A stretch of 64,000 nucleotides of DNA from Candidatus Microgenomates bacterium (GCA_016188915.1 JACPGU010000002.1:124001-188000); one strand, 5' to 3'. Positions 35,992 through 46,007 are shown, numbered from the stretch's first letter. Program-made: numbers and translations. The notes: generated by a model from the letters alone, not told the origin.

Positions 35992-38900
35992 ATGAAAAAA
36001 ATACTTTCTTTTCTTATTGCCTTGGTTTTTTTGACTACTTTTTTGCCTCGTCCGTCTGTGGCTATAGAAAAAGATTTTTTGAAAAACCAAAAAGAAATAT
36101 CCGGCTCTATTAAAATAGAGCAAACCAGATATCAATCGGAGATTGTGATTTTGGATTGGGATTTTTCAGGAATCGCTTCTTCTTGGTCCAAGGGCTTCGA
36201 CGGTGCCGAGATAAATTTTGGCTTGGGGCAGGAAAAAATAGAACGTTTTATTTCTCCGAAGGCGCTAACCGACGATTTACCAGATCGTTCTGGTCGGCAC
36301 GATGAAGAAACTTTGGGTGAAATTTTGACGATTCAAAGCGCGCGTCTTTTTCAGTATAGCCTTTCTTTTTCTAATGATGATATTGGTAAAACATTTTCTT
36401 TCCGTTTTGTTTTATTTGATACATTTGGTCCCTCGGCACAAATAGCGGCTCTCAGCACAGACAATTCTGGTCTCGGTCCTAATATTGTCTCTCGTCAAAA
36501 TTGGGGAGCCAATGAATCTTATCGGACCTGGGGACCAGAATACGCGGAGGTCAAAGCCATTGTTATTCATCATACGGCTGGCGAAGAAAAAGCGGCGTTG
36601 ACGGATCAAGCAGAAGCAGTACGTAATCTTTATTATGGCCATGCCGTCAGTTATGGTTGGGGCGATGTTGGTTATAATTATATTATAGATATCAATGGCT
36701 TAATCTATGAGGGTCGCTATGGTGGCAATAGCGTAGTGGGCGGTCATACCTTAGGCTACAATCCCGGTACCATTGGTATCGCCTTAATCGGTGATTATGG
36801 TGCACGTAATATAACAGAGGCCCAAACAGGAGCTTTGGCTGACCTGATCGCTTATTTATCTTTCAAAAATTTTCTTTCACCCGATAGCAAAACTACTCTA
36901 AAAGACAAAAATATTAATACGGTGGTAGGACACCAAGATCTTAACGCTACTAGCTGCCCGGGTAGTAACGTTTATTCTCAAGTCGGCAGTATCGCTACTC
37001 TGTCAGCGGAAAGATTAAAAAATTATCCGGAGCGTTCATACAGAGGGGAAATAGTTTCTTTTGATCCCAAGATAAATATTTATGGCGGCGATATAGCCAA
37101 ATTGCATTTGACGGTGAAGAATACTGGCAATGCGACTTGGCTATCAGAGGGAAATCGCAGATTGAAATTGCAACTATCAAGTAGCAGTTTTTCTGGTGGT
37201 CTGGTATCTTTTGGCAAAAGCATAGAGCCTGGGCAGACGGCTACTTTATCAGCTGATATTTGGGCGCCCTTTGCTAATCAGGCTGCTGATGCTGCCTTTG
37301 ATTTGATTCAAGACGATCAAATAATTCCTGGTGTTCACGCGGAATTTTCTGCCATTATTACAACCCCGTCTTATCGCGCTAAAATTATTGCCAAAAAAGA
37401 AAACCAAAACATTCAGCCAGGACAGAGCGTTGTCCTGTGGGCTGAGATAAAAAATATGGGGATTAATACTTGGAATGGATCGGAAAATTTACGTCTTGTG
37501 ACCAAGGATGGAGGTAGTAGTGTTTTTTATGCCAGTGGCGATTGGACTAATAATAATTCGCCTGGAGGACTAGACCAAACAGGAGTCGCTACCGGACAGG
37601 TGGGTAAAATTAGCTTTACGGCGACAGCGCCAGTTTCTCCTGGTCAGTATAAGGAATGGTTTCGGCTTGTTTCTGATAAAAATTTTGAAGGGATAGATAA
37701 TCAAATAACAGATTTTCTTTTGGTGGTAGGCGATCAAACAGGACCCCTATCTTCTCCTGAGCCAAAAATATACAGCAAACAAATTAACGATTATCACTAC
37801 GAAATAATCAGTCGTTCTGATGCCAATCAGACGCTGCTTTTGGGAGAAACAAGGACCTTGTCTTTGGAATTGAAAAATACGGGCAACAGTATTTGGTATA
37901 GCGATGTTGTGAGACTGGGGACAGTAGCTCCCTATGATCGGCCAAGTATTTTTGCCGATAGTAGTTGGAGCGGTAAAAATAGAATAGAGCCTACTCTTTA
38001 CAAAATAGCCCCTGGCAAAACGGCTGTCTGGTCTTTTACTATTACCGCTCCGCAAAATAAAGGAGCATGGACAGAAAAAATGGCTCTGGTGGTTGATGGT
38101 GTAGGTTGGACTAACGGTGAAATAGTCTGGAATATTACTGTTGCTCCGCCAACCCATAGCGCTTCTTTGGTTGAGCAAAGCCCCTATATCAAAACTTCTC
38201 AAAAAGTAAACGCTCGTCTTGTCGTTAAATTGAAGAACACAGGCAACATCACTTGGCAAAAAAATATAGTAAGACTAGGCACCACGGGACCTTATGACCG
38301 GCCAAGTATTTTTGCCGATAGTAGCTGGAAGTCGTTCAATCGATTGGAATTCTTGGAAAGCTCCGTTTCCCCTGGCGGAGTGGCTACTTTTATCATAAAT
38401 CTTAATACGGACACAGCCCAAGGGATCTTCAGAGAATCTTTTGGCTTGGTTGCTGATGGAATAGGCTGGTTTGATAACATCGGGTTGTTTTGGTTGGTGG
38501 ATATCTCCCCGCCCTTTGATGATTTTTCCTATGTCGCGCAAAGTCCTTTTGTGATGATGTCTTCTGGCGAGACGGCTTCTCTGTGGCTAGAAATCAAAAA
38601 TACCGGAACGACCACTTGGCAGAAAAATTCTGCCGATTCCGTGCGTTTGGCTACTACCAGCCCGCGCGATAGAAAGAGTATCTTTTTGTCTAGCAATAGG
38701 ATCGCCCTTGATAGAGATCGGGTAGTTCCTGGAGAGACTGTCCGTTTTTCTTTTTCTATTACGGCGCCCGATCAATCAGGTGTCTTCAAGGAATATTTCA
38801 GCCCAGTCCATGATGGCGTGGGTTGGCTAAAAGATATTGGTATTTATTGGGAAATAAAAGTAGAAAAAGCCCCCCCTCCTTTAGTGACCGAAGGAAAAAC

Positions 38901-39789
38901 GATACAAATATCAGGAACTGACAAATTCGTAGTAGTAGACGGGGTAACCCTGAAAACTATTGCCTATGGTGGAAAGAATGATTTGGCTACTGTCAGTTTT
39001 ACCGATAATATCTACCAGATGTCTTTGAAGGGCTCTAGCTTCTCTTCCTCTAATTTTTTGCGCTTTGTTCCCCAGGCAACTGGTACTATTTTGTCTTTAC
39101 CCTCTTATGCCGATCGTCCAGCTTGGAATCCAACCATTAACGACAATGCTTTCAAGGGAGTTTTGGAAATTCGCTATACTCCAGTTACCAAAAAACTTTG
39201 GGCTATTAATGAATTGTTTATTGAAGATTATTTATCGGGGGTTTCGGAGCCGCTGGATAGTTTTGATCCGGAATATTTGAAAGTAGCTACTGTCGCGGAA
39301 AGGAGCTATGTCTATCATCATTTGCAAAATGGTGGCAAACATCCTGACGAGTTTTTGACTTTAAAAAATAGCCGCAATGGCAACGGCGATGATCAGATTT
39401 ATGCTGGCTATAATTTTTCTTTGCGCGCCCCCAATATAGGCAAGGCGGTTGTCGCCACCAAAGGAGAAGTCGTTGCCTATAATGATCGGCCAGTAATTAC
39501 TCCATATTTCTCACAAAGCGACGGAAGGACACGATCTGCCAGTGAAGTTTGGGGTTGGGATCAAGCGAAATATCCTTGGTTGGTAGGTAAAGACGATTCG
39601 TCTTGCAAGGGAGGACAACTTTTAGGACATGGCGTGGGAATGTCTGGTTGTGGTGCCAGGGGCAAGGTGGCTAGCGGAGAAAAGTATCAAAATGTTTTGA
39701 ATTATTATTATTCCGGTACGGCCATCAAAAAAATAGATGAGACCAATCTCAATGTAAAAATAGGTATTTATGCCATTAATTTGCCTTAA
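35992..39789 (+). CDS. Secreted two-enzyme wall hydrolase: amidase, five Ig-like repeats, SpoIID/LytB domain
   Basis: 1265 aa with an N-terminal signal peptide (MKKILSFLIALVFLTTFLPR…). Residues about 158-345 are an Amidase_2/PGRP-type N-acetylmuramoyl-L-alanine amidase: VSRQNWGANESY, zinc ligand His in IVIHHTAGEE, VGYNYIID, and the second ligand region VGHQDLNATSCPG. Residues about 350-960 hold five repeats of roughly 110-120 residues with the motif LxxxxKNTGNxxW, like the NBR1-type Ig-like module; repeats 3 and 4 share PYDRPSIFADSSW exactly. Residues about 970-1260 are a SpoIID/LytB domain (FIEDYLSGVSEPL, VATVAERSYVYHHL, YFSQSDGRT, LGHGVGMSGCGARG), a glycan-cleaving fold. It could strip both peptides and glycan from peptidoglycan. 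Confidence 0.88.
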   Translation: MKKILSFLIALVFLTTFLPRPSVAIEKDFLKNQKEISGSIKIEQTRYQSEIVILDWDFSGIASSWSKGFDGAEINFGLGQEKIERFISPKALTDDLPDRSGRHDEETLGEILTIQSARLFQYSLSFSNDDIGKTFSFRFVLFDTFGPSAQIAALSTDNSGLGPNIVSRQNWGANESYRTWGPEYAEVKAIVIHHTAGEEKAALTDQAEAVRNLYYGHAVSYGWGDVGYNYIIDINGLIYEGRYGGNSVVGGHTLGYNPGTIGIALIGDYGARNITEAQTGALADLIAYLSFKNFLSPDSKTTLKDKNINTVVGHQDLNATSCPGSNVYSQVGSIATLSAERLKNYPERSYRGEIVSFDPKINIYGGDIAKLHLTVKNTGNATWLSEGNRRLKLQLSSSSFSGGLVSFGKSIEPGQTATLSADIWAPFANQAADAAFDLIQDDQIIPGVHAEFSAIITTPSYRAKIIAKKENQNIQPGQSVVLWAEIKNMGINTWNGSENLRLVTKDGGSSVFYASGDWTNNNSPGGLDQTGVATGQVGKISFTATAPVSPGQYKEWFRLVSDKNFEGIDNQITDFLLVVGDQTGPLSSPEPKIYSKQINDYHYEIISRSDANQTLLLGETRTLSLELKNTGNSIWYSDVVRLGTVAPYDRPSIFADSSWSGKNRIEPTLYKIAPGKTAVWSFTITAPQNKGAWTEKMALVVDGVGWTNGEIVWNITVAPPTHSASLVEQSPYIKTSQKVNARLVVKLKNTGNITWQKNIVRLGTTGPYDRPSIFADSSWKSFNRLEFLESSVSPGGVATFIINLNTDTAQGIFRESFGLVADGIGWFDNIGLFWLVDISPPFDDFSYVAQSPFVMMSSGETASLWLEIKNTGTTTWQKNSADSVRLATTSPRDRKSIFLSSNRIALDRDRVVPGETVRFSFSITAPDQSGVFKEYFSPVHDGVGWLKDIGIYWEIKVEKAPPPLVTEGKTIQISGTDKFVVVDGVTLKTIAYGGKNDLATVSFTDNIYQMSLKGSSFSSSNFLRFVPQATGTILSLPSYADRPAWNPTINDNAFKGVLEIRYTPVTKKLWAINELFIEDYLSGVSEPLDSFDPEYLKVATVAERSYVYHHLQNGGKHPDEFLTLKNSRNGNGDDQIYAGYNFSLRAPNIGKAVVATKGEVVAYNDRPVITPYFSQSDGRTRSASEVWGWDQAKYPWLVGKDDSSCKGGQLLGHGVGMSGCGARGKVASGEKYQNVLNYYYSGTAIKKIDETNLNVKIGIYAINLP

Positions 39790-40475
39790 TGGATTTTGTA
39801 AAAAGTTTTTTTCTGGATTTATTGTTCCCGCGCCTTTGTTTTGGTTGTGGCAAAGAAGGGCGCTGGATTTGCTCTCTTTGTTTGCCTAAGGTCAACTGGA
39901 TAAAATTTCCTTTTTGCCCTAATTGTCGCAAGCTAACAATAAAGGGTGAATATTGCCAGAGTTGCGCTGGAAAATTTTTTCTTTCCGGTATGATTGTTTG
40001 CGCTCGCTACGACGATGCTGTTATCAAGAAAGCCATTCATCATTTTAAATATGAACATTTTTTTGATATTGGCAGAATTTTGGGTAAAATTTTGGCCGAA
40101 CGTCTCGCGACAGAAAAAAATAAAGAAGGTTTTTTGATTATACCGGTGCCATTGCATAATCTAAAAAAAGCGCAAAGAGGCTTTAATCAGGCAGAGATTT
40201 TGGCTAAAGTGGTTGCTCTTTCTTCTGACAGACCATATTTGTCGAATATTTTGGTGCGTCAAAAATATCGCCGACCACAAATGGAATTGTCCCGCGAAAA
40301 AAGACTAGAAAATTTGAAAGGTAGTTTTTGTTGGTTGGGCGGAGATCTGAAAAGGGCGGAAGTCATTCTAGTAGATGACGTGGCGACTACGGGAGCGACG
40401 CTGGAGGAATGCGCCAAAGTCTTGAAAAAATCTGGCGCCGGAGAGGTCTGGGGGCTGGTTTTGGCGCATGGCTAG
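39789..40475 (+). CDS. comF: ComF-family phosphoribosyltransferase-like protein
   Basis: 228 aa. N-terminal zinc ribbon with paired Cys motifs (CFGCG…CSLC, CPNC…CQSC) and a C-terminal PRTase fold with the PRPP loop VILVDDVATTGATLEE. ComFC-type proteins work in DNA uptake and processing during natural transformation. Its ATG overlaps the preceding TAA by one base, coupling it to the wall hydrolase. ComEC-type genes lie at 56794 and 59766. Confidence 0.93.
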   Translation: MDFVKSFFLDLLFPRLCFGCGKEGRWICSLCLPKVNWIKFPFCPNCRKLTIKGEYCQSCAGKFFLSGMIVCARYDDAVIKKAIHHFKYEHFFDIGRILGKILAERLATEKNKEGFLIIPVPLHNLKKAQRGFNQAEILAKVVALSSDRPYLSNILVRQKYRRPQMELSREKRLENLKGSFCWLGGDLKRAEVILVDDVATTGATLEECAKVLKKSGAGEVWGLVLAHG

Positions 40476-40484
40476 AAACTTCCG

Positions 40485-42746
40485 CTACAGCACAATTATT
40501 TTCCAGTATACTCCCCAATCCTCCATCCAAGTAATGCCGTCGGCTACAGGGCGGAAATATTCATAGTAGACGCCGATAGTGTTGGGTGCTTTGGCGGTAA
40601 AAGTGAATCGGCCGATTTCGCCCGGGGCAACGCTATCCTGCTCTAATTTTACGCGATTATTTCCAAGCCAGCCAGAATTGCCGGTGGTATAAAAAGAACT
40701 TTTTCTATCCTGAGGATCGCTCGTTCCCAGCTTTACTATACTATTGGTCCAGGTAGCCGAGCCGGTATTTTTATATTCTACCCAAAATGTTTTAACACTA
40801 TTGCGGTCAATGATAGGATAAGGACTTTGTCTAATGTATTGGGCGTGATAAGAAGGCGTGGCGATATTAATTTGCCAGTAGATGCCAATATCTGAAAACC
40901 AAGTGATATTTTCAGCGACCAAGGCAAAGTATTCTTTAAAAGAACCATAGGAAGAAGGAGCTTCTTTGAGGCTAAATTCAAAATGAGCTAATTCTCCCGG
41001 AGCAACCAAGCTCTCCCGCATTTTTATTCTATTGGGAGTAAACCAGGATGAACTGGCAAAACCGCTCAAACGATCACGCTCTCTGGCGGTGCCTAGATAA
41101 ACTTTATCTTGTAGCCAATAGGAAGAGCCGGTATTTTTGAAAACCAATTTCATATCAGCTATTTGCCCAGGAGAAAGATTAACATAGGGGCTTTGTTCTA
41201 TTATTTCCGCTCGATAAGAATTGGGACTAGGAGAAATACTCAAGCTGATTGTTTGATTAAATTTCAATTGCTTTGAAGTTTTGTTGCCGGCAGTATCGGT
41301 AGCTTCTACCAAAATATTATGCTGCCCAATAGTTGCCGTAGCCAATGATTCATTGACGTTGGCGGTTTTTGTGCCGGTAGCAATAGTTTTCCACGCTCCA
41401 TTGTCTATTTGATAGCGAGCAAGAGAAATATTACTGGTCGGCACAGTAGTCATTACGACGGTATCTTTATCGTCAATTATCTCGCCAGTTAATTGATTGA
41501 GGCCATTACTGTCCTGGACGACGCTGACATTAATGGTGGGAGCGATCTTGTCATAAATTAAAGCCCTATAAGCGTCTAATTGGCCATAGCCGTAGTAGGT
41601 AGAGTAATAGTTATTATTCATCGCGGATAATTTTTTGGCAGAGACAATCAGGCGCTTTTTTAATTGGTCGGGAGAAAGCGAAGAGTCGACAGATAAAATC
41701 AGGGCCGCCGCCGCTGTTACTTGCGGAGTAGCAAAGGAAGTGCCGCGATTATATTGGTAAAGATCGTTACTGTTTTGGCTAGACCAAGCGGTAGAATAAA
41801 CGGAATCTCCTGGCGCAACCAATGTAGTGCCTTGGCCATAATTGGAAAAAGAAGCAATCGCGCCGGTGTTGTCTGTCGCGCCCACGCCAATAGCCAAGGG
41901 ATTACGAGCAGGTGAATCTGGCAAAAGCCATCCCTTATTCCCATTGGCGGCTACAATTAGTGTTTTTCTGTTATACGCGTAGGATACGGCTGCGTCCAAA
42001 ATGGCGCTGTCTTCAGGTACACCGAGACTTAGATTGATTACCTTCGCGCCGTTGTCCACGGCGTAAGTGATGCCTTGGGCGATATCGGAAATCAGACCCT
42101 CACCATTTTGCCCCATGGACTTGATAGCCATTATTTTGACCTTGCTTCCCCCGCTGATACCTATATTATTATTACTGCTAGCGCCAATAATCCCAGAAAC
42201 AATAGTGCCATGAGAATGGTCGTCCATAGGATCATCATCAAGATTAACGAAATCATATCCAAATCGGCCATTATTGTCGGTCCACAATCTACTTTGCAAA
42301 TCTTCGTGCAGGTAATTGATGCCTGTATCAATCACTGCCACAATGATATTGTCTGTTCCTTTGTTGATGTCCCAGGCTTTGGTAAAATTTGAGCTAATCC
42401 AGTAGTCTTGCAGATTATAATATGGATCATTAGGTATAAAACTCAAATATGCTGTTTGGTCTTTTTCTTTTGAGATAACATTGGGGTTACTCCTAAGTTT
42501 TTTTTCTATTTCCATGCCTCGGTGACGAAAAAAAGATATTTTGTAGCTATCAAGACTGCCTAATTTTTCTTTTTCTAAAATAGGCAAATCTCGCAATATT
42601 TTTTCAGCCGAAAATAAATCTGAAAATTCAATCAAAAGAGATTCTTTGTCAAAAAGATTTTGATCGGCAAAAACAGGCTGTAGTTCGAAAGACAGCAAAA
42701 CAAAAAAAACTAGCCAGATCAAATATATTTTTTTTGTTTTAAGCAT
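40485..42746 (-). CDS. Secreted subtilisin-like serine protease with two Ig-like repeats
   Basis: 753 aa. The ATG at 42746 (MLKTKKIYLIW…) gives a proper signal peptide; an earlier start at 42785 would extend into the upstream gene. An inhibitor-like propeptide runs to about residue 105. The S8 triad is complete: Asp in VAVIDTGINYLHED, His in DDHSHGTIVSG and Ser in NRGTSFATPQV. A bacterial Ig-like linker follows, then two copies of the KNTGxxxW module (SYRAEIIEQSPYVNLSPG…, SYHAQYIRQSPYPIIDRN…) also found in the 35992 protein. Secreted, probably surface-retained. Starts one base after the upstream stop. Confidence 0.92.
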   Translation of the reverse strand: MLKTKKIYLIWLVFFVLLSFELQPVFADQNLFDKESLLIEFSDLFSAEKILRDLPILEKEKLGSLDSYKISFFRHRGMEIEKKLRSNPNVISKEKDQTAYLSFIPNDPYYNLQDYWISSNFTKAWDINKGTDNIIVAVIDTGINYLHEDLQSRLWTDNNGRFGYDFVNLDDDPMDDHSHGTIVSGIIGASSNNNIGISGGSKVKIMAIKSMGQNGEGLISDIAQGITYAVDNGAKVINLSLGVPEDSAILDAAVSYAYNRKTLIVAANGNKGWLLPDSPARNPLAIGVGATDNTGAIASFSNYGQGTTLVAPGDSVYSTAWSSQNSNDLYQYNRGTSFATPQVTAAAALILSVDSSLSPDQLKKRLIVSAKKLSAMNNNYYSTYYGYGQLDAYRALIYDKIAPTINVSVVQDSNGLNQLTGEIIDDKDTVVMTTVPTSNISLARYQIDNGAWKTIATGTKTANVNESLATATIGQHNILVEATDTAGNKTSKQLKFNQTISLSISPSPNSYRAEIIEQSPYVNLSPGQIADMKLVFKNTGSSYWLQDKVYLGTARERDRLSGFASSSWFTPNRIKMRESLVAPGELAHFEFSLKEAPSSYGSFKEYFALVAENITWFSDIGIYWQINIATPSYHAQYIRQSPYPIIDRNSVKTFWVEYKNTGSATWTNSIVKLGTSDPQDRKSSFYTTGNSGWLGNNRVKLEQDSVAPGEIGRFTFTAKAPNTIGVYYEYFRPVADGITWMEDWGVYWKIIVL

Positions 42747-42747
42747 A

Positions 42748-44103
42748 TTAGAGATCAAAAGAATCTTTTTCTTCTGGTATTTCAATAGTCAAGCCCAGCT
42801 CTTCCTGAAATCTTTTGCCCAAAGTTTCGGCTGGGATTTGTTCGCCATGAGTAATAAAAACTTTATGAGGTTTGTGGGTAGTATTACACATAGAGGCTGT
42901 CCAATTGAATAATTGATTTTGGTCGCCGTGCGCGCTGTAGCCTTCAATAGCTCTAATTTCGGCGTTGATAGCTACATCCTCTCCCAAGACCCGGACTTCT
43001 TTTTCGCCGTCTTTGATTCTTCTGCCCAAGGTTCCTCTTACTTGATAACCGACAAAAAGCATAATCGTAGATGGATCGGAGAGATAATTTCTTTCATGAA
43101 AAAGGATTCTTCCGCCAGTGGACATACCAGAGCCAGCGATAACCATTTTGGGAGTAGGAACATTCAAAATTTGTTTTGACTCTTCGCTGGTGCGAGACAT
43201 TGTAAGCCTCGGAAAACGAAAAATATCATCACCGCTTGAAATGATATCTTTTGTCGTTTGATTGAAATACGCCTGATATTTTTTATATATCTCGGTAGCC
43301 TTAATGGCCAAAGGGCTATCAATGAAAACAGAAGTATGAGGGATGCGATTATGCTCCACCAATTCATTAATTTCAAAAAGCAATTCTTGAGTTCTTTCCA
43401 TGGCAAAAGCCGGGATTAGCAAAACTCCTTTTCTAGTGAAGGTATCTTCTATGGCTCTTTCCAGCATCAATTTGCTGTCGGCTTTTTTCTCATGAAGGCG
43501 ATCTCCGTAAGTGGATTCAGTGACGATATAGTCGGCTATTTTAGGCGATTCAGTCGCTGCCACAATAGGGGTAGGCGGATTACCTAGGTCGCCAGAAAAA
43601 ACAATAGATTTACCCTCGCAAGTGATTCGTACAATGGCCGATCCCAAGATGTGCCCTGCGTCAAAAAATTCCACCATTGCTTCGCCGATAGCAAAGGGTT
43701 TGTGATATTCAAAAGTGCGCCAAAGACTAATGGTTTTTTCCAAATGTTCTTCTTCCCAGAGCAATGGCGCGCCAGTAGCTTGAAGGTCACTTTTCATGAT
43801 TTTTAGCTCATCAGCCAAAAAAATATGAGAAAGCTCTTTGGTTGGTCCGGTAGAGTAAATGGTGCCGTAAAATCCTTCTTTTATTAATTTTGGCACTCGG
43901 CCGATATGATCAATGTGCGAATGGGTGATAATGACAGCGTCTACCTCCGGCACATTATAGGCAAAAGGTTCGTGATTTTTTTTCTCGGCGTCAATATTAC
44001 CCTGGAAAAGTCCGCAATCTATCATGATTTTTTTCCCGCCCGTCTCCAAGATGTAATTAGAGCCGGTAACACGTCCCGCGGCTCCAAAAAAAGTAATACG
44101 CAT
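42748..44103 (-). CDS. MBL-fold/beta-CASP ribonuclease
   Basis: 451 aa, one complete domain pair. MBL motifs: MIDCGLFQG, THSHIDHIG (HxHxDH), ILGSAIVRI and FSGDLGNPPTP. The beta-CASP insert follows (LLIPAFAMERTQELL, SGMSTGGR, ERNYLSDPS…) and the final GYSAHGDQNQL and VFITHGE motifs are intact. Family members (YsH1/CPSF-like) process or degrade RNA with zinc. Stops one base before the protease start on the same strand. Confidence 0.92.
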   Translation of the reverse strand: MRITFFGAAGRVTGSNYILETGGKKIMIDCGLFQGNIDAEKKNHEPFAYNVPEVDAVIITHSHIDHIGRVPKLIKEGFYGTIYSTGPTKELSHIFLADELKIMKSDLQATGAPLLWEEEHLEKTISLWRTFEYHKPFAIGEAMVEFFDAGHILGSAIVRITCEGKSIVFSGDLGNPPTPIVAATESPKIADYIVTESTYGDRLHEKKADSKLMLERAIEDTFTRKGVLLIPAFAMERTQELLFEINELVEHNRIPHTSVFIDSPLAIKATEIYKKYQAYFNQTTKDIISSGDDIFRFPRLTMSRTSEESKQILNVPTPKMVIAGSGMSTGGRILFHERNYLSDPSTIMLFVGYQVRGTLGRRIKDGEKEVRVLGEDVAINAEIRAIEGYSAHGDQNQLFNWTASMCNTTHKPHKVFITHGEQIPAETLGKRFQEELGLTIEIPEEKDSFDL

Positions 44104-44191
44104 AAAATATCTCTATTTTTTGTTGGTGATAAAAAATCCGACTAAAAAACAGTATATCATAAACGATTTGTTGATATACTGTTTTTTCTAA

Positions 44192-44266
44192 TGGGTCCAC
44201 TGGGATTTGAACCCAGGACACCTTGCTTAAAAGGCAAGTGCTCTAACCGGGCTGAGCTATGGACCC
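44192..44266 (-). tRNA. tRNA-Lys (anticodon TTT)
   Basis: 75 nt folding as a full cloverleaf: acceptor GGGTCCA/TGGACCC, D stem GCTC/GAGC with loop AGCCCGGTTA, anticodon stem CTTGC/GCAAG with loop CTTTTAA (anticodon at 44229-44231), variable GTGTC, T stem CTGGG/CCCAG with TTCAAAT. Discriminator A; CCA is not encoded. Confidence 0.97.
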
Positions 44267-44311
44267 AAACTGCTCAAAGATTTTAACATATCCGAGGCTT
44301 TTTTTCAAGAT

Positions 44312-44348
44312 AAAACAAAAATCTCCGCTATCCGGAGATTTTTGTTTT
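44312..44348. terminator. Bidirectional terminator
   Basis: AAAACAAAAATCTCCG, loop CTATC, CGGAGATTTTTGTTTT: a perfect 16-bp stem between the membrane gene and tRNA-Lys. Confidence 0.9.
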
Positions 44349-44364
44349 TGTAATTCCGGAATGG

Positions 44365-44892
44365 TTATTCTTCTCCCCCGGATTTTTTAAAGCCTAGAAG
44401 CACCATCAAAATTATTGGCAAAACCATCCACCAAATCTGATATTGAGTGATTTCGTTAATCCAGTGCGATTGAGTGAGGAGATCGGTTCTCTGGGCATCG
44501 TTCAAAAAAGAAATAATAGCTGTGATTATCAGTCCGGCGTTTAAAAAACTATACATAGCGGCAAAAATAATAGAACCAAAACCTTCATGGATAGTAGAAG
44601 CTTTTTTCAAAAAATCTCCTTTAACTATCAAAAGCAAGGTAATCAAAATAAAAATAATGGCCTTAACAATAAAAGGAGAGGTAGTGGCGGTGATAGACAA
44701 AGTAGAGCCGATCTGAGTAGTAGTACTACCACCCATAGCAGCGTATAAAGCATTGCCACCAATATTGGCGGCCACGAGCCCCATATATGAAGCAATGACA
44801 CCGACCACAGCTCTCTCTCGTCCCAAGGCCACACCGAAAACCACAGCTACAATGAAAAAAATAATAACGAAAAGATCCCAACTGGGGGTCAT
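44365..44892 (-). CDS. Four-span membrane protein, possibly CvpA-like
   Basis: 175 aa. Starts MTPSWDLFVIIFFIVAVVFG and has spans near 7-25, 35-55, 75-93, 108-130 and 152-170. Length, topology and an early Gly-Arg loop (GVALGRERAVVG) recall the CvpA family of colicin-V-production proteins, but the match is weak. No enzyme motif. Confidence 0.5.
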   Translation of the reverse strand: MTPSWDLFVIIFFIVAVVFGVALGRERAVVGVIASYMGLVAANIGGNALYAAMGGSTTTQIGSTLSITATTSPFIVKAIIFILITLLLIVKGDFLKKASTIHEGFGSIIFAAMYSFLNAGLIITAIISFLNDAQRTDLLTQSHWINEITQYQIWWMVLPIILMVLLGFKKSGGEE

Positions 44893-44960
44893 GATTTTGT
44901 TTTTATTTATCTATCTTAAATATACTATCTTTTGTTTTTGTGTCAAGTTTTTTAAGAGAA

Positions 44961-46007
44961 CTAGTAGCTATAGACATCAATGATTCTGCCTTCGCGATTG
45001 GTAAGATAGGCTGGTTCTCCGTAGCGATTCCAAACAGATTCTTTAGTATCAAAAGAGAATCTACCGCCATCGGTTTTTATTCTTACGGTATCACCCGCCC
45101 CTAAAATATATTCAGAGAAAAGAAAAATATTTTGATCGGTATCGGAAATAGTCCAAACGGAGATATCTTCTTCTATGCCACCGGTATTTTTTAATTCAAT
45201 ATATTCAGTGCCCGGATCGTTAGAATAATGAACATAGCTGATAATAATCTTGGAGGGGTTGGGAGTAGGTTCGGGCACAGGTTCGGGCACGGGTTCGGTT
45301 ATCGGTTCTGGACTTGGGGTTATTGGTGTCGGAGGTGATTCTTGTGGCAATTCTTTTTTTTCATCTTCTTTTTTCTCAACGATAATTATCTCCTCGGTTT
45401 TTTTCTTGCCATTATCTACGACGATGTTGATTTCGTTAGGGCCTGGGGCAAGAGGGACAGTGGCCTGAAAATTTCCTTTAAGGTCGGGAGACACGGGCTG
45501 TTCTTCTACAACCACTTCATTTTGCGGTTCAGTAGTGCCTTTAACTATTATCTCATCGGCAGTAGTGGAAGTATTATTTTGAGGTTCTATTATCGCAAGC
45601 GCTGGAGGATCGATGATGTAGTTTATTTTTTGAATAGGACTTTTCTTTTCTTTATCATTCTCATCTATCCCTATCGCCTGAATGATATTTTCTCCCTCTT
45701 CTAGAGTGACGGCAGCCGAGAATTCTCCTTCGTTATTGGCGGTAGTGGAGCTATTTTTTTCTTTATTTACAAAAATATCCACATCTGACTCTGGCTTAAC
45801 ATTATCACCGCGAATAGTAATGGGATTTTCATGAACGCTGTCTGGCAAATTTTCTAATTTGGGCTGACCTTTTGAAAGTTCGTTCTGCGAGGTGGAAAAA
45901 ACAAGTAAAATACTGGCGACAGCAACAATAGTGGCCTTTACCCCGATGCCTGTGGAAGATATTTTTTTGGTGTGATGGGCTATTTTTTTCATAAAAAAGG
46001 AGGGCAA
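44961..46007 (-). CDS. Surface protein with Ig-like domains, Pro-Glu linker and lamin-tail domain
   Basis: 348 aa from a TTG at 46007, which has GGAGGG five bases upstream; an ATG 15 bases on (45992) is the alternative. Signal-anchor near residues 20-42. Two Ig-like repeats (about 55-125 and 130-200) with the motif EGENIIQAIGIDENDKEK / GPNEINIVVDNGKKK, then a charged and Pro/Glu linker with PEPV-type repeats (about 205-250), then a lamin-tail-like domain (IIISYVHYSNDPGTEYIELKN…). Exported and probably wall-bound. Its start overlaps a perfect 32-bp palindrome. Confidence 0.75.
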   Translation of the reverse strand: MPSFFMKKIAHHTKKISSTGIGVKATIVAVASILLVFSTSQNELSKGQPKLENLPDSVHENPITIRGDNVKPESDVDIFVNKEKNSSTTANNEGEFSAAVTLEEGENIIQAIGIDENDKEKKSPIQKINYIIDPPALAIIEPQNNTSTTADEIIVKGTTEPQNEVVVEEQPVSPDLKGNFQATVPLAPGPNEINIVVDNGKKKTEEIIIVEKKEDEKKELPQESPPTPITPSPEPITEPVPEPVPEPTPNPSKIIISYVHYSNDPGTEYIELKNTGGIEEDISVWTISDTDQNIFLFSEYILGAGDTVRIKTDGGRFSFDTKESVWNRYGEPAYLTNREGRIIDVYSY

